Of a stretch of 64,000 nucleotides of DNA, positions 42,980 to 57,005 are shown piece after piece; the first letter of the stretch is position 1; the number at the start of each line of letters is the position of its first letter. The stretch is taken from contig JAUDYN010000003.1 of assembly GCA_030407005.1 (NCBI GenBank), positions 3,100,001 to 3,164,000 on the forward strand. Reading direction: 5' to 3'. Under the pieces are notes generated by a model. It was not told the DNA's origin and searched no databases. It saw only the letters and a list, made by a program, of their open reading frames with translations. Made by a program: the position numbers and the translations under genes. Origin of the DNA: Desarmillaria ectypa. Taxonomy: Eukaryota; Basidiomycota; Agaricomycetes; Agaricales; Physalacriaceae.

Positions 42980-43905
42980 ATGTTCAAGGCGTGTCTGGCA
43001 CAAGGTCACTTCGGTTTATCTGCTTCCATTCTTTTTTCCCTGATAATTATATGATTTAGTCTCCCGGGCTGGCGGGTCGACTAGTTCCTCAAGTAGCTCC
43101 TTCATCCATTCATCCTCCGTCCTCTTCGCCAGGCAGAAACTCACGAAAAAGGCCAGAAATGTAAAGAAGGTCGAGAGACGAGAGCGAGAAATTGCCAACC
43201 GACCGAGTCCCATATTAGGCTACCGGCCAGGCCAGGAAGAGAAGTGGATCAACTGCGCCTTGGCTAAAGTCTTGATAGATGAAGATGAACTCACATCACC
43301 ACCGGTCTACGATAAAACAGCCCTTCCTGTTGGGACAGTAGAAATGCCACAGAAGCTCGCGTATGGTGTGACAGATAAGGAGGCGCGCCTTCTGTTCGAC
43401 GAGCTTCCGTCAAAGTCGTCAGAGCGTAATGCTATGGGCATAACTCATGCACCGGGGATTCTGTTGAGTCTGAACGTCGGAGTGGAGAAGGAGTTGAGGA
43501 AGGCAAATATGTTCGCGAAAGTGGTGGATTTGCATAATGCCAATGCTGCTGGTATCGCTTATGAGAACAAGCGGAGGATAATTATCGAATTCTCGACGCC
43601 TGAAAATCCCTGGGACCCTGGTCGTACCGAAGTCCAAGGTTCGTATTTTATGCAAAATAAAATTATTCTCTGACATTTCCTCTATAGCGGCCATTCTGAC
43701 ATATCGAATCCGAAATATGTGGAAGCACTTGGCAAGTCCGCGGCACAAGAAAGATGTAGCCGGGAAACGTGCTCTGAAGATGTTGGTGTACCAGAGGGCA
43801 AGAACGTTAAAGTACCTGAAACGGACGGACCGCGTGCGCTATGATATTGTACTAGAACGACTGGGGTTGGAGCCAGAGAGTGTAGAAGGTGAACTGATGG
43901 TTTAA
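42980..43905 (+). CDS. Mitochondrial ribosomal protein uS15m
   Basis: Three exons, 42980-43004, 43060-43638 and 43688-43905, sum to 822 nt in frame. Exon 1 plus early exon 2 encode MFKACLAQV-SRAGGST and a long Ser run with Arg/Lys, fitting a mitochondrial presequence. The C-terminal exon is the uS15 domain: ILTYRIRNMWKHLASPRHKK, KRALKMLVYQRARTLKYLKR and YDIVLERLGLEPESV, matching the bacterial S15 pattern of three helices that bind 16S-type rRNA helices h20-h22. The ~270-residue length with a long N-terminal extension matches fungal MRPS28-type proteins. Stop at 43905, only 18 bp from the stop of a putative convergent gene. Confidence 0.9.
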
Positions 43906-43923
43906 CTTGACTGCATTTCTAAT

Positions 43924-44119
43924 TCAAGTTTTATTCCATATATAACCTCTGAATCTAAGGTCAATGTTCCAACGCGGCACGATGGGTATTGAATTCAAGC
44001 CATTTAATTGACATATTTTTTCCAGCTCTGTATGCCGGGTATAGAAATCGTCAAGACAGGATGTCCAGAGTGTATCTGTGCGTTCTTGATATCGAGAATC
44101 ACGCGAAATAAGACAGGAT
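43924..44119 (-). CDS. Putative last exon of a small unnamed gene
   Basis: After a typical acceptor (TTTCGTTTCCAG ending at 44120, minus strand) a 196-nt exon reads SCLISRDSRYQERTDTLWTS, CLDDFYTRHTELEKICQLNG and IPIVPRWNIDLRFRGYIWNK, ending in TGA at 43924. The composition is coding-like and the last 20 residues look constrained, but I do not know the family. The first exon is not clear; a Met near 44220 (MAVASSSADSTEPLK) is a candidate but meets a stop before a good donor. It could be a real conserved short protein overlapping the enolase upstream region, or chance. Confidence 0.4.
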
Positions 44120-44768
44120 CTGGAAACGAAGAATAGATATTTGTGGGACCGTCAGCCTTGGCCCACAATCTTCATTTCAATGGCTCGGTTGAGTCAGCGC
44201 TAGATGAAGCAACCGCCATGGGAAGGGTAAAGGGGTCGACTCGTTATACTATTACAACGCACCTTCTAGTAAGCAACCTCCAATATACTTCTGGCCTAGA
44301 TATAGCTCATGATAGGGTAGGCAAGTACTGAGGCCTGAGACAGGGTAAAGATAGAAACATAGCTCAATCATTGGTCCAGAGGGGTCCCGGTTATCATCGG
44401 AGAAAAGAAATCAGGAGAAGACCCAAGAGATAATCCTTGCGTTTCTCCAAGACGTCTGCACTCCGTAGATGCCCGTATCTGATCTATTACACCTCCTCGG
44501 AACGTTGGGGACTGGCGGTGTTCCGTGTCGCGCTGCATTAGTCGCCGGAACAATTACCGATTTCTGAGCAACATAATACATAGTCTATTCTGTGCCTCTG
44601 TGGCCCTTGGGAATGAACACACGCAGGCCTAGTCGCGAGGCAATCCAGAACGCCTATCGAATGCTGGAGTCGTCGAGCCATCAGTGACGCGTGGGAAAGG
44701 TCGGATGACTTCATTAAAGCGGTCAAATCGATGACCTGCTCTTGCTCCTGAACCACTACCATCTCATC
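44120..44768. other. Upstream region of enolase
   Basis: About 650 bases before the enolase ATG. Minus-strand open stretches at 44368-44553 and 44538-44789 have no recognisable domain. Enolase is normally strongly expressed, so a strong promoter must be here; no TATA box was identified with confidence. Confidence 0.35.
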
Positions 44769-46479
<1,711 letters not shown>

Positions 46480-46759
46480 AGCGGAAGTGCTTAAAAGAAG
46501 AAGATAGTTGTAACAAATAGACATTGCTCATCTCTCACGCATCATGTACCATGAAATACGACAAACTAAATGCTCATGTATATCCCTGGCAGAAGAGAAT
46601 GGCCGGCGTTCTTGGAAAGTACATTTCTAATGTTGCCCATGACTTACAGTGGAATACTGAAGAGCCTAAATTATCCAATATGCATATCATGACAATAGAT
46701 CCAGTAACGAGTGTGGTGTGTATCGTTGTGAGGGTATCATGAGCACAACCCGTAAGCCG

Positions 46760-49700
46760 TCATAATCCAGATACAGCACTGGCCCTGTCCAGAAGACCCA
46801 TCATACGTCTACTCAAGCGCTCCGCCTCTAACTTACGCTCTAACACTTGGTGAGCAGGCATTTTCTTCTTGGGGAGCCATACTTTACCCCCGCTCTTGGT
46901 CTCCGCGCGCAGCGCATTGATGGCTGACAGGTCTACCACGCGAGGCGAGGTCGAGAACTTGATGACATCTCGATACAACAATTTTGTCTCCGTCGTGAGA
47001 GAGCGTAGCGTTGGAGGCGAAGGAGAACGGTCCGAGTCTGAATCGTCCGTATCAGAGAGTCCGGATGGGTCGAGGGGTGGCGTTGGCGAGCGCACGAATG
47101 GTTCTGGGAGTGGCGGGAGCGTCTCGATCTCGCGTAGCAGGTCTTGTCCCTTGAGATAAGAGTTCTCCGTCCTAAGGAATCGGACCGTTCCTCGGAGTGC
47201 CTCGATCTGGACGAAAAATTGTATTGGTCTGTTTTTTAGAAGGAGAGACGGCCGCCTTACCTGCTCCAGCAAATGAGAAGTTTCCAGGCTTCCTTCGACG
47301 GCTATAGGTTCAGTTTCCACCGGTTGAACTCCCAGGACTATGGGAAGGTGAATTATGTCTTCTTGATAAACGAGGGAATGGAAAGTACCTTGACGGTCAT
47401 GGCCAGCTGTCATCGTCTTCAGCTTGGCGTTGTCCTGTTCTAGGGCATCCAAGTCGGCTTGAAGCTGTTCCATAGCTTCTTCATAGGCACGCTCTTGCTT
47501 ATGAGCCTTGGCCAGCTCGCCTTCAAGGTCGCCGATCGTGTCCGCCTGTTTCTTGACCGCCTCCATTCGTCGTTGCATGAGCTCAATTTTGACACTTGAT
47601 TCTTGGATATTTTGATCCTTGGTCTTGAGGCTTCGGACAAGCTCTTGAATCTCGTCGTTTAGTTGTGCGACTTTCCTCTCCGCTTCGATATTGACTGCTA
47701 AAGTGGCTTTAATCTCGTCAACCCGAGTCACCCACGGTGCTATGCTCGATACTGGGAAATGCAAGGAATCAATATGCATTAACATAGAGAAACGTCGCAT
47801 TACTCACACTTCACGACATTTTCTGTTTCCATGATTAGAGGTAAGAGTTTCCCACCCTCCTGCACGAGCTGGGTGAGAGAAGCCCCGATGGGTTCCCAGA
47901 AGGAAGCATCTATCTTCGCATCCATGCCCACAGTCGTGGTAGTCGCCTGCTTAACATAACCGAGAATTGTGTTGAGCTGGAAGGGTGTCTTTGCACTTCT
48001 CACGTCACTCAAGTGAGGCATGATCTGTTTCGCCAACTGAAGGGGGAAAGATTAGAGGGTGTGGTTGGCGGCAAAGAAATCGAAACTTACTGTGATTGCG
48101 AAATTGACGGGCTCTTGTACGGCATTGCTTAGAGATTGCATATGGGGTACGACGTGCGGCTTAAGATGTGCAGAGTCTTTGACTAACTCCTCCATCTGCT
48201 TGGTCAATTTCCTGGATAGGATAAGTTGAAGATGCCGCCATAGACAAAGAAGAGTTTCGGATACCTAGACAGGCTCTTGGCGCTCTTGCACTGATCCAAG
48301 AGCTTCTGCAATGGCTCGAATAGATCGGTATCAATGTCCAAACCACTCATATCCAGAACAACATCTGTCCAAAAAGCGCATAAGTACAGCTAGGAACGGT
48401 CGAGTTGGAACCGTCTAGTTGACCTTCATCCTTGAGAATAGCTTCCACAGACGTCTTCGTAAGCCCAATGGCAGCAGCGAAGATGTCAAGGTCAAGATCG
48501 AAAGCTGTAACATATCCTTGCTCCCGCTCTCCTAAGTCATAATCAAAGCCATCGAAATATTTGTCTGCGAGATGATCAAATTGTGCTTGGATCCTGAGGT
48601 CAGAGATAAGCAAGTTGGCCATTTCTTCTTCATGTAGAAAGCGAAATAGGACATACTTTTCAATGTCACTGGCGCATTCCATCTCCCGGAACGCATCTCG
48701 TCGCAAAAGATCGATGTGCATGTCAATCCGCTTTTCCATCGGTGCGATCTCGGGATATATCCGGCCTTTGTTCAAGAAGGTTTCTACGTCACATTTGCGC
48801 AATATAGCGGCGAAACGCTTGCAAAGAATGGACACAGCGGAAATTCGACCATGGAGCTGTCAACACATAAATTCAGTGCTGCGCAGAGGGATTATCAGAC
48901 GCTTGCTCACATCACAGATACCGACGAGAATATCAGAACCTGGTCCATTAAGCGACTCGGGTAAACCGTGAGCCTGAGCGACAACGGTATTTATCAAGTC
49001 TGTCTTATATGCTAAGCGTTGGAAGAACAGATAACAGCTGGTTGCATCACTATCTGTCTCGAGATACAATTGAGGCAGGTAGGGCTGCCATGAACTCAGC
49101 GATGGGTAAGCACATGTTCAACAAAATACTTGCCTGGACGATACCCAGTAATTCTCTGCTTTCCCTTGCTTCTAGTTGTTTGAGCTCCAGGTCGATATTC
49201 CTGGCCTGGTTCTTAGAAGCTGAGGATTGGAGCTTGAGGTTCAAGGATATCATGGCAGCCGTTTGGGATGCCGCCGTGGCGGACTCGCTTTGGGCAGTCT
49301 GCGTTTGTAACCGGAGAGCGTCAAGTTCCCTATAAAATGCATTCTCAGCATACGGTTGCGGATCTTAAATATGATACTCACATCTGAAGCTGGAGAACGA
49401 GTTCTCTGAATTGAAGAATGGTACCTTCCAAGTCAAGGGTAGCTTCTTCTAAAGCTTCGACTTTCCGGACGTGTTCTTGAATTTGCATGTCCTTCAATTC
49501 TGCGAGGACGTGAGTCGCACTTGAGACTTCACGATGTCGAAATAAACATACGAAGGTCTTCATGGAGAGCCTTCTCAGTCTCAACATGGTTCTCTTCGAG
49601 CTCATCGCTGAGTTCCTTCAAAGCCTCGAGATCTTCAATCGTAATCCGCATTTCTTCAATTTTCTAACAACAACAACAATAAATTGGTAAATGTTGGTGC

Positions 49701-51402
49701 TTTGACTTGGAATAATAACAACGTACCTCGCCAAGCATGAGATTGCGCTCTGTCAACTGAACGAGCATCTCTTCTACGCCCAGAGCATCGTCAAGTTGTA
49801 GCTTGAGGTCTTCGATCTGGACCTCTGCATTAGATAATTTGATAACAACGGAGTCGTACTGGGCTAGAGGACCATGAATCGGGGAGCTAAAGTGGGTTTA
49901 ACGAAGTACGCACACTGGAGATCTTCAATCCCCCCGACGTCCTTTTCCATCTCTGATATCTTCCTCCTTTGTTCTATTTCTGTTTCCTGTGTCATATCAC
50001 GTAGCCTAAAGCAAATTAGATTGAGTGATTGAGGGGTACGACGAAGGATACCTGACTAGTGCTTCTTTAAGTCGCTCATTCTGCTTCTCAAGGTGGAGAT
50101 ATGCTACGGAATCCTTGCCGGCATTACTACTTTCTTCATCAACAGAAATATCTGTGCTTGGTGAGAGAGCAGAAGGAGCGCGAAGGCGTAAGGGCATACC
50201 TGCGTGCTCTTCCTTGTAAACCTCTAGTTCCACTTCGGCAAGAGACAACCGATCCTTAAGTTCTTCCATCTCTGCCTCTACCATCTCCGCTCTTTCCTCA
50301 GCAACCTCTTTATCCAACATTGCCATCTCTAGTAGTTCTTGACCATCGAGAAGGCGCGTCTCAGCTAATTGCGCCAGTTGTTGAGCATCGGCAAGTTCGC
50401 GTTTAGTGGCTATGAGATCAGTTTGAAGAGAGCCGAGCTTTGCTTGAAGCTTGGGACGCAGAGCGACAAATGACTCTGCTTCAGAAAGTCGTGTTTCTAG
50501 TTCACGGACATGTCTTGCATCATCAGCACGCTTAACCTCCAAGACGCGTACCTTGGCACGCAGCTCATGTAGTTCTTGCTCGTCTGGAGGTGTCGGCTGC
50601 TAACAGGGTTATTGGAGAGCTTTCGGCGGAGAACTAAACGTACAAGTGGAACCAAGGGGGAAGGCGCCCTCGGGGAATGATGCAAAATTTGAGGTGACGG
50701 AGGCGTAGCTGGTTGAGACGGAGATAGAGAAAGGGGAGAAGAGACGCGTGGAATTGTTGCGCCATTCGGCGGGGATGTCTGTTTCTGTATAGGTGATGGG
50801 CCATTCCGTAGCAATGTCTTTGTAGGAGGTCTTGAAGGTGTTGTTGTCTCTGGAGGGCTGGAGCGTACAGGGAACGACTTGCGGGGTTGAAGGGTGGTCG
50901 GAGGCTGCCTCTTCGTCGGTGACGCCTGCCCCAACCGACTTGTTCGTGAAACAGGCGTAGCCACAGGTTTCACTGGACTATTTGACCGCACTGACAATGC
51001 TGGCGAAACCGTCCGTACCGAATTTGACCGAGGCACCCCGATACTGGGCGTTCGCTGGTGGCCAAATGACGGCCTAGTTGGGATCGGTGCCGGTCGCTGC
51101 GACGTCCGTCAAGGTAGAATGCATACAAGAAGGCAACTACGCACACTCAGCCCTGCTACTGGCTGCTGTTCCATGCCATACGTCCCTTTTATCTGAACAG
51201 GCCTCACAAACAACCCGTAATTCATCCTGCATTTGAAGTATGCCTGGCCCTCGAAGGACCCATCATTCTTCCCATTGGGCTCGTACAATTCGATACCGAA
51301 GAACTTCCCCGGTTTTCCATTTAATGACCCATTCCATCGAATTACCCCGCGTCCGACGGGAACATCGACGATGGTCCCGATAGGAAGATTAACAGTACTC
51401 AT
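46760..51402 (-). CDS. Dynactin subunit p150Glued (CAP-Gly, coiled coil)
   Basis: Largest dynactin subunit, which binds dynein intermediate chain and microtubules. The first exon (51402 leftwards) gives a CAP-Gly domain at residues ~8-72: IGTIVDVPVGRGVIRWNGSL, KFFGIELYEPNGKNDGSFEG (with the GKNDG tubulin-binding motif) and CRMNYGLFVRPVQI. A long Ser/Pro/Thr-rich basic linker follows (about 50.5-51.1 kb), then heptad-rich coiled coil across many exons (for example ETRLLDGQELLEMAMLDKEV). A helical middle and a C-terminal half with further coiled coil (ELVRSLKTKDQNIQESSVKI) follow, ending ASAVSGL at 46760. About 14 short introns. Length near 1200-1300 residues is normal for fungal p150. Start lies 177 bp from the divergent Raptor gene. 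Confidence 0.9.
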
Positions 51403-51579
51403 TGAGTAAGACGACGTCCAGAGACATTGACGGGAGGAGCGGGAGGAGAAAGGATGTCACAGGTGTGACCTTAGCTTCTTCCATCCGCCCTGGCAGTGGG
51501 GCGTCCACTGCAATCGGTCCGACCTCCAAGCAACGGCACTCCCTTGCTGACTTGGAAGCGTTCTGCTGAGATTTGAAGG
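51403..51579. promoter_or_regulatory. Bidirectional promoter between dynactin p150 and Raptor
   Basis: 177 bp between the divergent starts at 51402 (minus) and 51580 (plus). Both core promoters and 5' UTRs must be here. No sites recognised; inferred from spacing. Confidence 0.5.
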
Positions 51580-54500
51580 ATGATGCCCGACCATGTGCCT
51601 TCGAGGCCACCACCAAAATTTCACACCGGTATGACTTTTGCTTACTTAGACGTTTTGTTCTAACGCGTATTGTCAGGCCTCAATTCTGATTCAGAGAGCG
51701 AGACGGATTCGAGCAGGATGCGGTCTCACTCAAGAACGGGGACAGAAAATCATCTTTCTCATCGCGGGGCGTCGCTCGAAACGTCCGTGGACGCAGCCGC
51801 GCCTCCCATTCCGTACTGGTCAGCAAAACGGCATCTAACATGTGGCAATCCTACCCCTCAGCCTCCGTGGTCTGCTCAGCTCACACCGTGGCGCAATTCC
51901 GCCCTAGGAAAGCTCAAAACGGCCAATGCTGCATTGATCCTCTGCCTCAACATTGATGTCGACCCACCCGACGTTGTCAAGACTCAGCCCTGTGCCGCTT
52001 TAGAGTGTTGGGTTGACCCTAGGCTGCTTCCCTCGAATCGCGCAGTCGAAGCCATTGGCGCGAATCTGAAGTCCCAATATGAAGGGCTCAGTCTCAAGAT
52101 CCAGTACAAACCAATACTCGATCCTTCGCAGGAAGACATCCGGAAATGTTGTCAACAGCTCCGCCGACAGGCCAAGGAAGATGCCGTGTTATTTCACTAC
52201 AATGGACATGGAGTTCCTAAGCCTACAGCTAGCGGAGAGTTGTGGTGTTTTAACCGGAACTACACTCAGTACATTCCGGTGTCTCTTCAAGACATACAAA
52301 ATTGGCTAGGATCTCCTGGCGTGTATATATGGGACTGCTCTGCTGCGGGCCATCTTCTTCAGAATTTCAACACGTTCGCGGAGCGCCGCGACAGCGATGC
52401 AACCATGTCACATGGTGGCTACGCGCCGGAACGTACGCCGTACTCGCAATCGATACAGCTAGCTGCATGCGCCGCGAATGAGCATCTCCCCTCATGCCCG
52501 GAGCTACCTGCCGATGTTTTTACGTCATGCCTTACCTCTCCCATTGACATGGCCCTTCGGTATTTTGTCCTTAATCAACACTTACCGGACGGTGTCGAGC
52601 AAGATATGATCATGCAGCTTCCAGGTGATCTTAAAGATCGTCGTACCCCTTTGGGAGAACTGAACTGGATCTTCATTGCCATCACGGATACCATTGCATG
52701 GACTTCGTTTTCCCGAGAGACATTTTCAAGATTATACCGATGTGACCTCCTCGTTGCATCACTTTTCCGTAACTTCCTGCTCGCAGAGCGCATACTGAAG
52801 AATTACGGCTGCACCCCGCATACATACCCTCCCCTTCCTGCCACTAATACACATCCTCTGTGGGCAACGTGGGACCTAGCTGTGGACGCGTGTCTGCGAC
52901 AGCTCCCCGACCTTCTTCGTAATAAAGCGCCGGCGAAAGCTAAGAACTCCGCGACGGGTCAGTCACCAGCACCTGCGACAGTGATCACAGATGAAAACGA
53001 AGTCTTACCTGGTCGCATAGGTAGTCTTCGCCACGTGACTAAAGACGAAGACGCTTCGCAGATCCCACCATATACCTATGTTCCTAGTCGATTCTTTGCT
53101 GACCAGCTCACTGCGTTTGAAGTATGGATATCTCGAGGTGGTTCTGCCCTGACCAGACGTGGTCCTATGTCCATGCCAATCTCAAAGGAGAAGGGATTGG
53201 AGGAGGACGGAACCACTGTTGATGGTGTAACTGAGGACAAGCTCGTTCCTCGAAAACCGCCAGATCAGCTGCCCATTGTTCTCCAAGTTCTGCTTTCCCA
53301 GCCACATCGTCTACGCGCACTTATTCTTCTCTCTCAATTCGTAGATTTGGGACCATGGGCCGTTAACATGGTCCTTTCCATTGGCATATTTCCCTATATG
53401 GCTAAGCTTCTGCAAGCTGCCGGGCAGGACCTCCGTCCAGTCCTCATCTTCATATGGACCCGCATTCTGGCTGTTGATCCATCGGTACAAGTCGACCTAT
53501 ATAACAACGCTCAAGGATACCGTTATTTCTCCAAAATTCTTGCAATGCCTGACGACGGTGTTCTGCCGAACTCATCCGAGCATCAAGCGATGGTTTGCTT
53601 CATTCTCGCGTCCCTTTCCCGTGACTTTCCCAATGGACAGGCTGCATGCTGGGATGAGCGAGTCTTTGATGCTTGTCTTGACAAGCTGGATGATCCTGAT
53701 TTTCTGCTCCGTCAATGGGCTGCCCTATGTATAGCCCAACTTTGGGATTCAAATGACAAGGGTAGAAAGGACGCTGTACAGCGTATGACCACTGACAGGC
53801 TCAGCGTCATGCTTAATGATGAGTCTGTTGAAGTACGTTGTGCTGTGCTCTACGCCTTGCAAACATTCATGGGTGCCAGTGGGTCGTTAGATCCAAATAA
53901 GAGAGGAGGCGGAGGCAGCGGAAATTTGATGGGGCTGTTCGAAATGGAAGAGAGCTTCCACATGCGTCTAGAGGTCTCCTTGGTCATGGGTGCCACCTTC
54001 GTCATCAAGGATGATGCAAGTCCCATGGCACGGAAGGAGCTGTTGGTTTTGATAGGCTGTCTGGTAAGGGAATGGAGAGGTCATTTTGTTGTTTGTGCGT
54101 GGTTGTACTGGGAACAGGACCAGCGCTGGCGCACAAAGGGCTCTGGTCCTCATTCACCAATCGATGACGTTAGCGGACAGGCAATCGAAGAATGGATAGA
54201 GAGTTTTGACTTCTCCAGCCAAGAAGAAAACCGGGTCATTCTGTCGTCTTTCTTCACGATCTTTGTGGTTCTCCTTGACCTTTCGGAGGACCCTTATTCT
54301 GAGGTTGCTGCTAATGCCCAGACAATCGTGGACTATATTATGGCCCTTCTTTTAGATTCGCCATTCAGTCAACATGATGCGACCAGTCTCAAACGGCAGC
54401 CCGTTGTGTCTCCTGACTACCGACCACCAGTCATTGAGACTGTACCCCGATCAAGAGTACCTTCCAGTCACTCTCCCCACGCATCCACCCCGCCGTCTCC

Positions 54501-56656
54501 AAAACCACCCCGTCCAACGTTCCCTCGCACTGACACGATGACCTCGATGACCTCGTCTGTATCAAACACCCTTCGGCGCACATCCTCCTTTGCTAATGCT
54601 CTGAAGACCTTCGCGAATGGTGTCACTTTTCCTTCTTTGGAAGATGGGCATTCTGCACTGTTTGGATCATCGCGTCCAGACTTTGATATATCCCGAGCAC
54701 CATCCCCCAACCTGGACCTTGCGCAATACGCACCGCCTTACTATCGAATGTCGCTACCCATCTATCAAAACGGGCATTCATCATCATCCTCCCAGCAACC
54801 TTCTGTACTGGACTACACTCCAAAAGATGTCATGGAGGCGTTGATGCTGGAGGATATGGAGCGGTTGAGAGCGCGACATAGAAAGCACCGGCGTGGTGGT
54901 GGTTCTATACCCAGCCCAAGTAATAGTACTTTTTCTACTGAATCTTCGGCTAGTAGTTTGATGTTGGGGCTGGGAACAGGTATGGGACTGCGGGACGTGC
55001 TTCCACTGAAGAGCACGTACTTTGACTGGTGCACGGAGTACTTTACAGAACCGCAGATGAGGGTGAGTGCCATCTTTTTACAGATGTTTCACTCTACTAA
55101 ACTGATGTCGTTCTGGCAGCAAACGGAAGCAGATGAACCAGGCAGCATTCAATATAATCATCAAGTCTGGAGACAACGTCGAAATGAGAAGGTTGACCTA
55201 GAGACCCGTTCTCAGGCAGAAGTCGCACGTAGGTCTATTGTTATTGCATGACCCGATTGATAACCAATTCATTTACTAGCATGTCATCGCTGGGACAGGC
55301 CAGTTGCGACGTTACAATCTATCGGACATCCGATGACCATGGCATTCCATTCTTATGACCAACATCTTGTAGTCGCTAACGAGCACGATATTGTCGCGTA
55401 GGTTTTCCTGCCATGTTGCTTGATTTTCCAACTAACCGTGTTGCAGAGTTTGGGACTGGTCGCAGAAGAAGAAATTGAATCAGTTCTGCAATGGTAATCC
55501 CAGAGGAACTTCGATCACTTCTATGCATATCATTAATCAGGATGTTGGTGGCATTATAATGACCGGGTCCGGTACGTTTCCCTGATTTAGATACCAAGTC
55601 ACCACATTGAATTGCTCGAACCAGATGATGGTATCGTGCGACTTTTTCGCAATTATGATCCCACCCTAGAACAAGGACCCATACAGCTAGTCAGCGCGTT
55701 CCGTGGCCTGCAAGAGGTAATATTCGTCAAACGCGGGTCTGGCCTCGTCATGGATTGGAAAGCTGCGAACGGGACTTTGCTTATTGGCGGAGATTCTCGT
55801 ATCATCAAAAGCTGGGATGCTCAGACGGAGTCTCAGGGAATGGTACGTGGATATATCGCAATGTGTCATCTCCAGCAGCTTGAATATCCGAATAGGACAT
55901 CTTGACCGACTCCGAAAGTCCGGTTACAGCCATTGCTTCGGATCGCCATGGTTATTCTGAAGTCTTTGCCGTCAGTTTTGCCAATGGTGCGGTAAAACTA
56001 TTCGATGCCCGAATCGATGATGAGGAACCTGTGATTATGACATTTCCTGGCCACACGACGTGGGTTCAAAATATTTGTCCACATCCAGCGTCGGGCATCC
56101 AATTCCTGTCCGCTGGGTATGTCTTGAACCCTTTGGTTTCTTCGTTTCTGTATCTTATGCTTGAATGTGTAGCGTGGACGGCGTTGTCAAGCTTTGGGAT
56201 CTCCGAAATGAAAGGCAGGCCGCCGAAACATGGGATCTGAACTCAAGGGGACTATCCGCCTTCGATGTCCATCGCACTACCGAAGTTTTCGCTGGGTAAG
56301 TGGTGATAACTTCAGAGTTCATTCCGCCATTGACCACTGGATAAGATCCTCCGCTATAACACCTCACCAATGGAAGGAGCAGAAGATAACCGTGCAATCT
56401 ATCAAAGGACAGATGCAGCCTTCCAGTGTATCGGTCCCCACTGGACACGTTCTTCAACCGCCTCGCGTCCCGGCGTCGCCCTTTTCGCACCGACTGACGT
56501 CTTTGGTGTTTCACCCCACGGAAATGTTGTATGGTGTCGGAGAGCCAGATGGCACCGGTAAGTTTTTCGTTATTTCATTGTGTCGATAAAGCTGAGACTG
56601 TGTCGGTAGTCCGAATCCTGGGCTGCAATTTAACGTCGGACCCGTCCTCCAATTGA
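51580..56656 (+). CDS. Raptor/Kog1/Mip1, TORC1 scaffold
   Basis: Substrate-recruiting scaffold of TORC1. A short first exon (51580-51628, MMPDHVPSRPPPKFHT) joins over a 48-nt intron to a 3.4-kb exon. The RNC (caspase-like) domain is clear: TANAALILCLNIDVDPPDVV, CAALECWVDPR, DAVLFHYNGHGVPKPT and VYIWDCSAAGHLLQNF. HEAT-type repeats follow (QLPIVLQVLLSQPHRLRALI, LRQWAALCIAQLWDSNDKGR), then a Ser-rich linker (54.4-54.9 kb). The C-terminal WD40 propeller is spread over eight small exons, for example VWDWSQKKKLNQFCNGNPRG, GGDSRIIKSWD, VVKLWDLRN and LVFHPTEMLYGVGEPDG, ending VRILGCNL...SN at 56656. All joins are phase-compatible and no frame break is seen. The downstream gap to 57005 (349 bp) holds its 3' UTR. 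Confidence 0.95.
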
Positions 56657-57005
56657 TCGGGAGCCGCATTTGGCGGAATATATCTATGTTTACCGTCTCG
56701 TAAAATTATTTTTGCTTTGTTTTGCACGCATAATATTGTATAGTAGAATCTACCGCAATAATGTATTTGTTTAGCTGTGATATTGTACCAGTAGAAAATG
56801 TAATGTACATGTCTTGTCCAAGCCTATGGCTAGACAGATCGGAGGCTTGTTTACTTAAGGGGGCTCTTGCGTTATTACCACTACAAGCACCGACATCGGC
56901 ACCCAGGATCTGTTCTCCTTCTGCCTTTTCCCTGCGGCGTATTCTATCCAACAGGACCCTTTGGCATGTACTCATAGAGTACAGATATATTCTAGCAGTG
57001 AAAAT

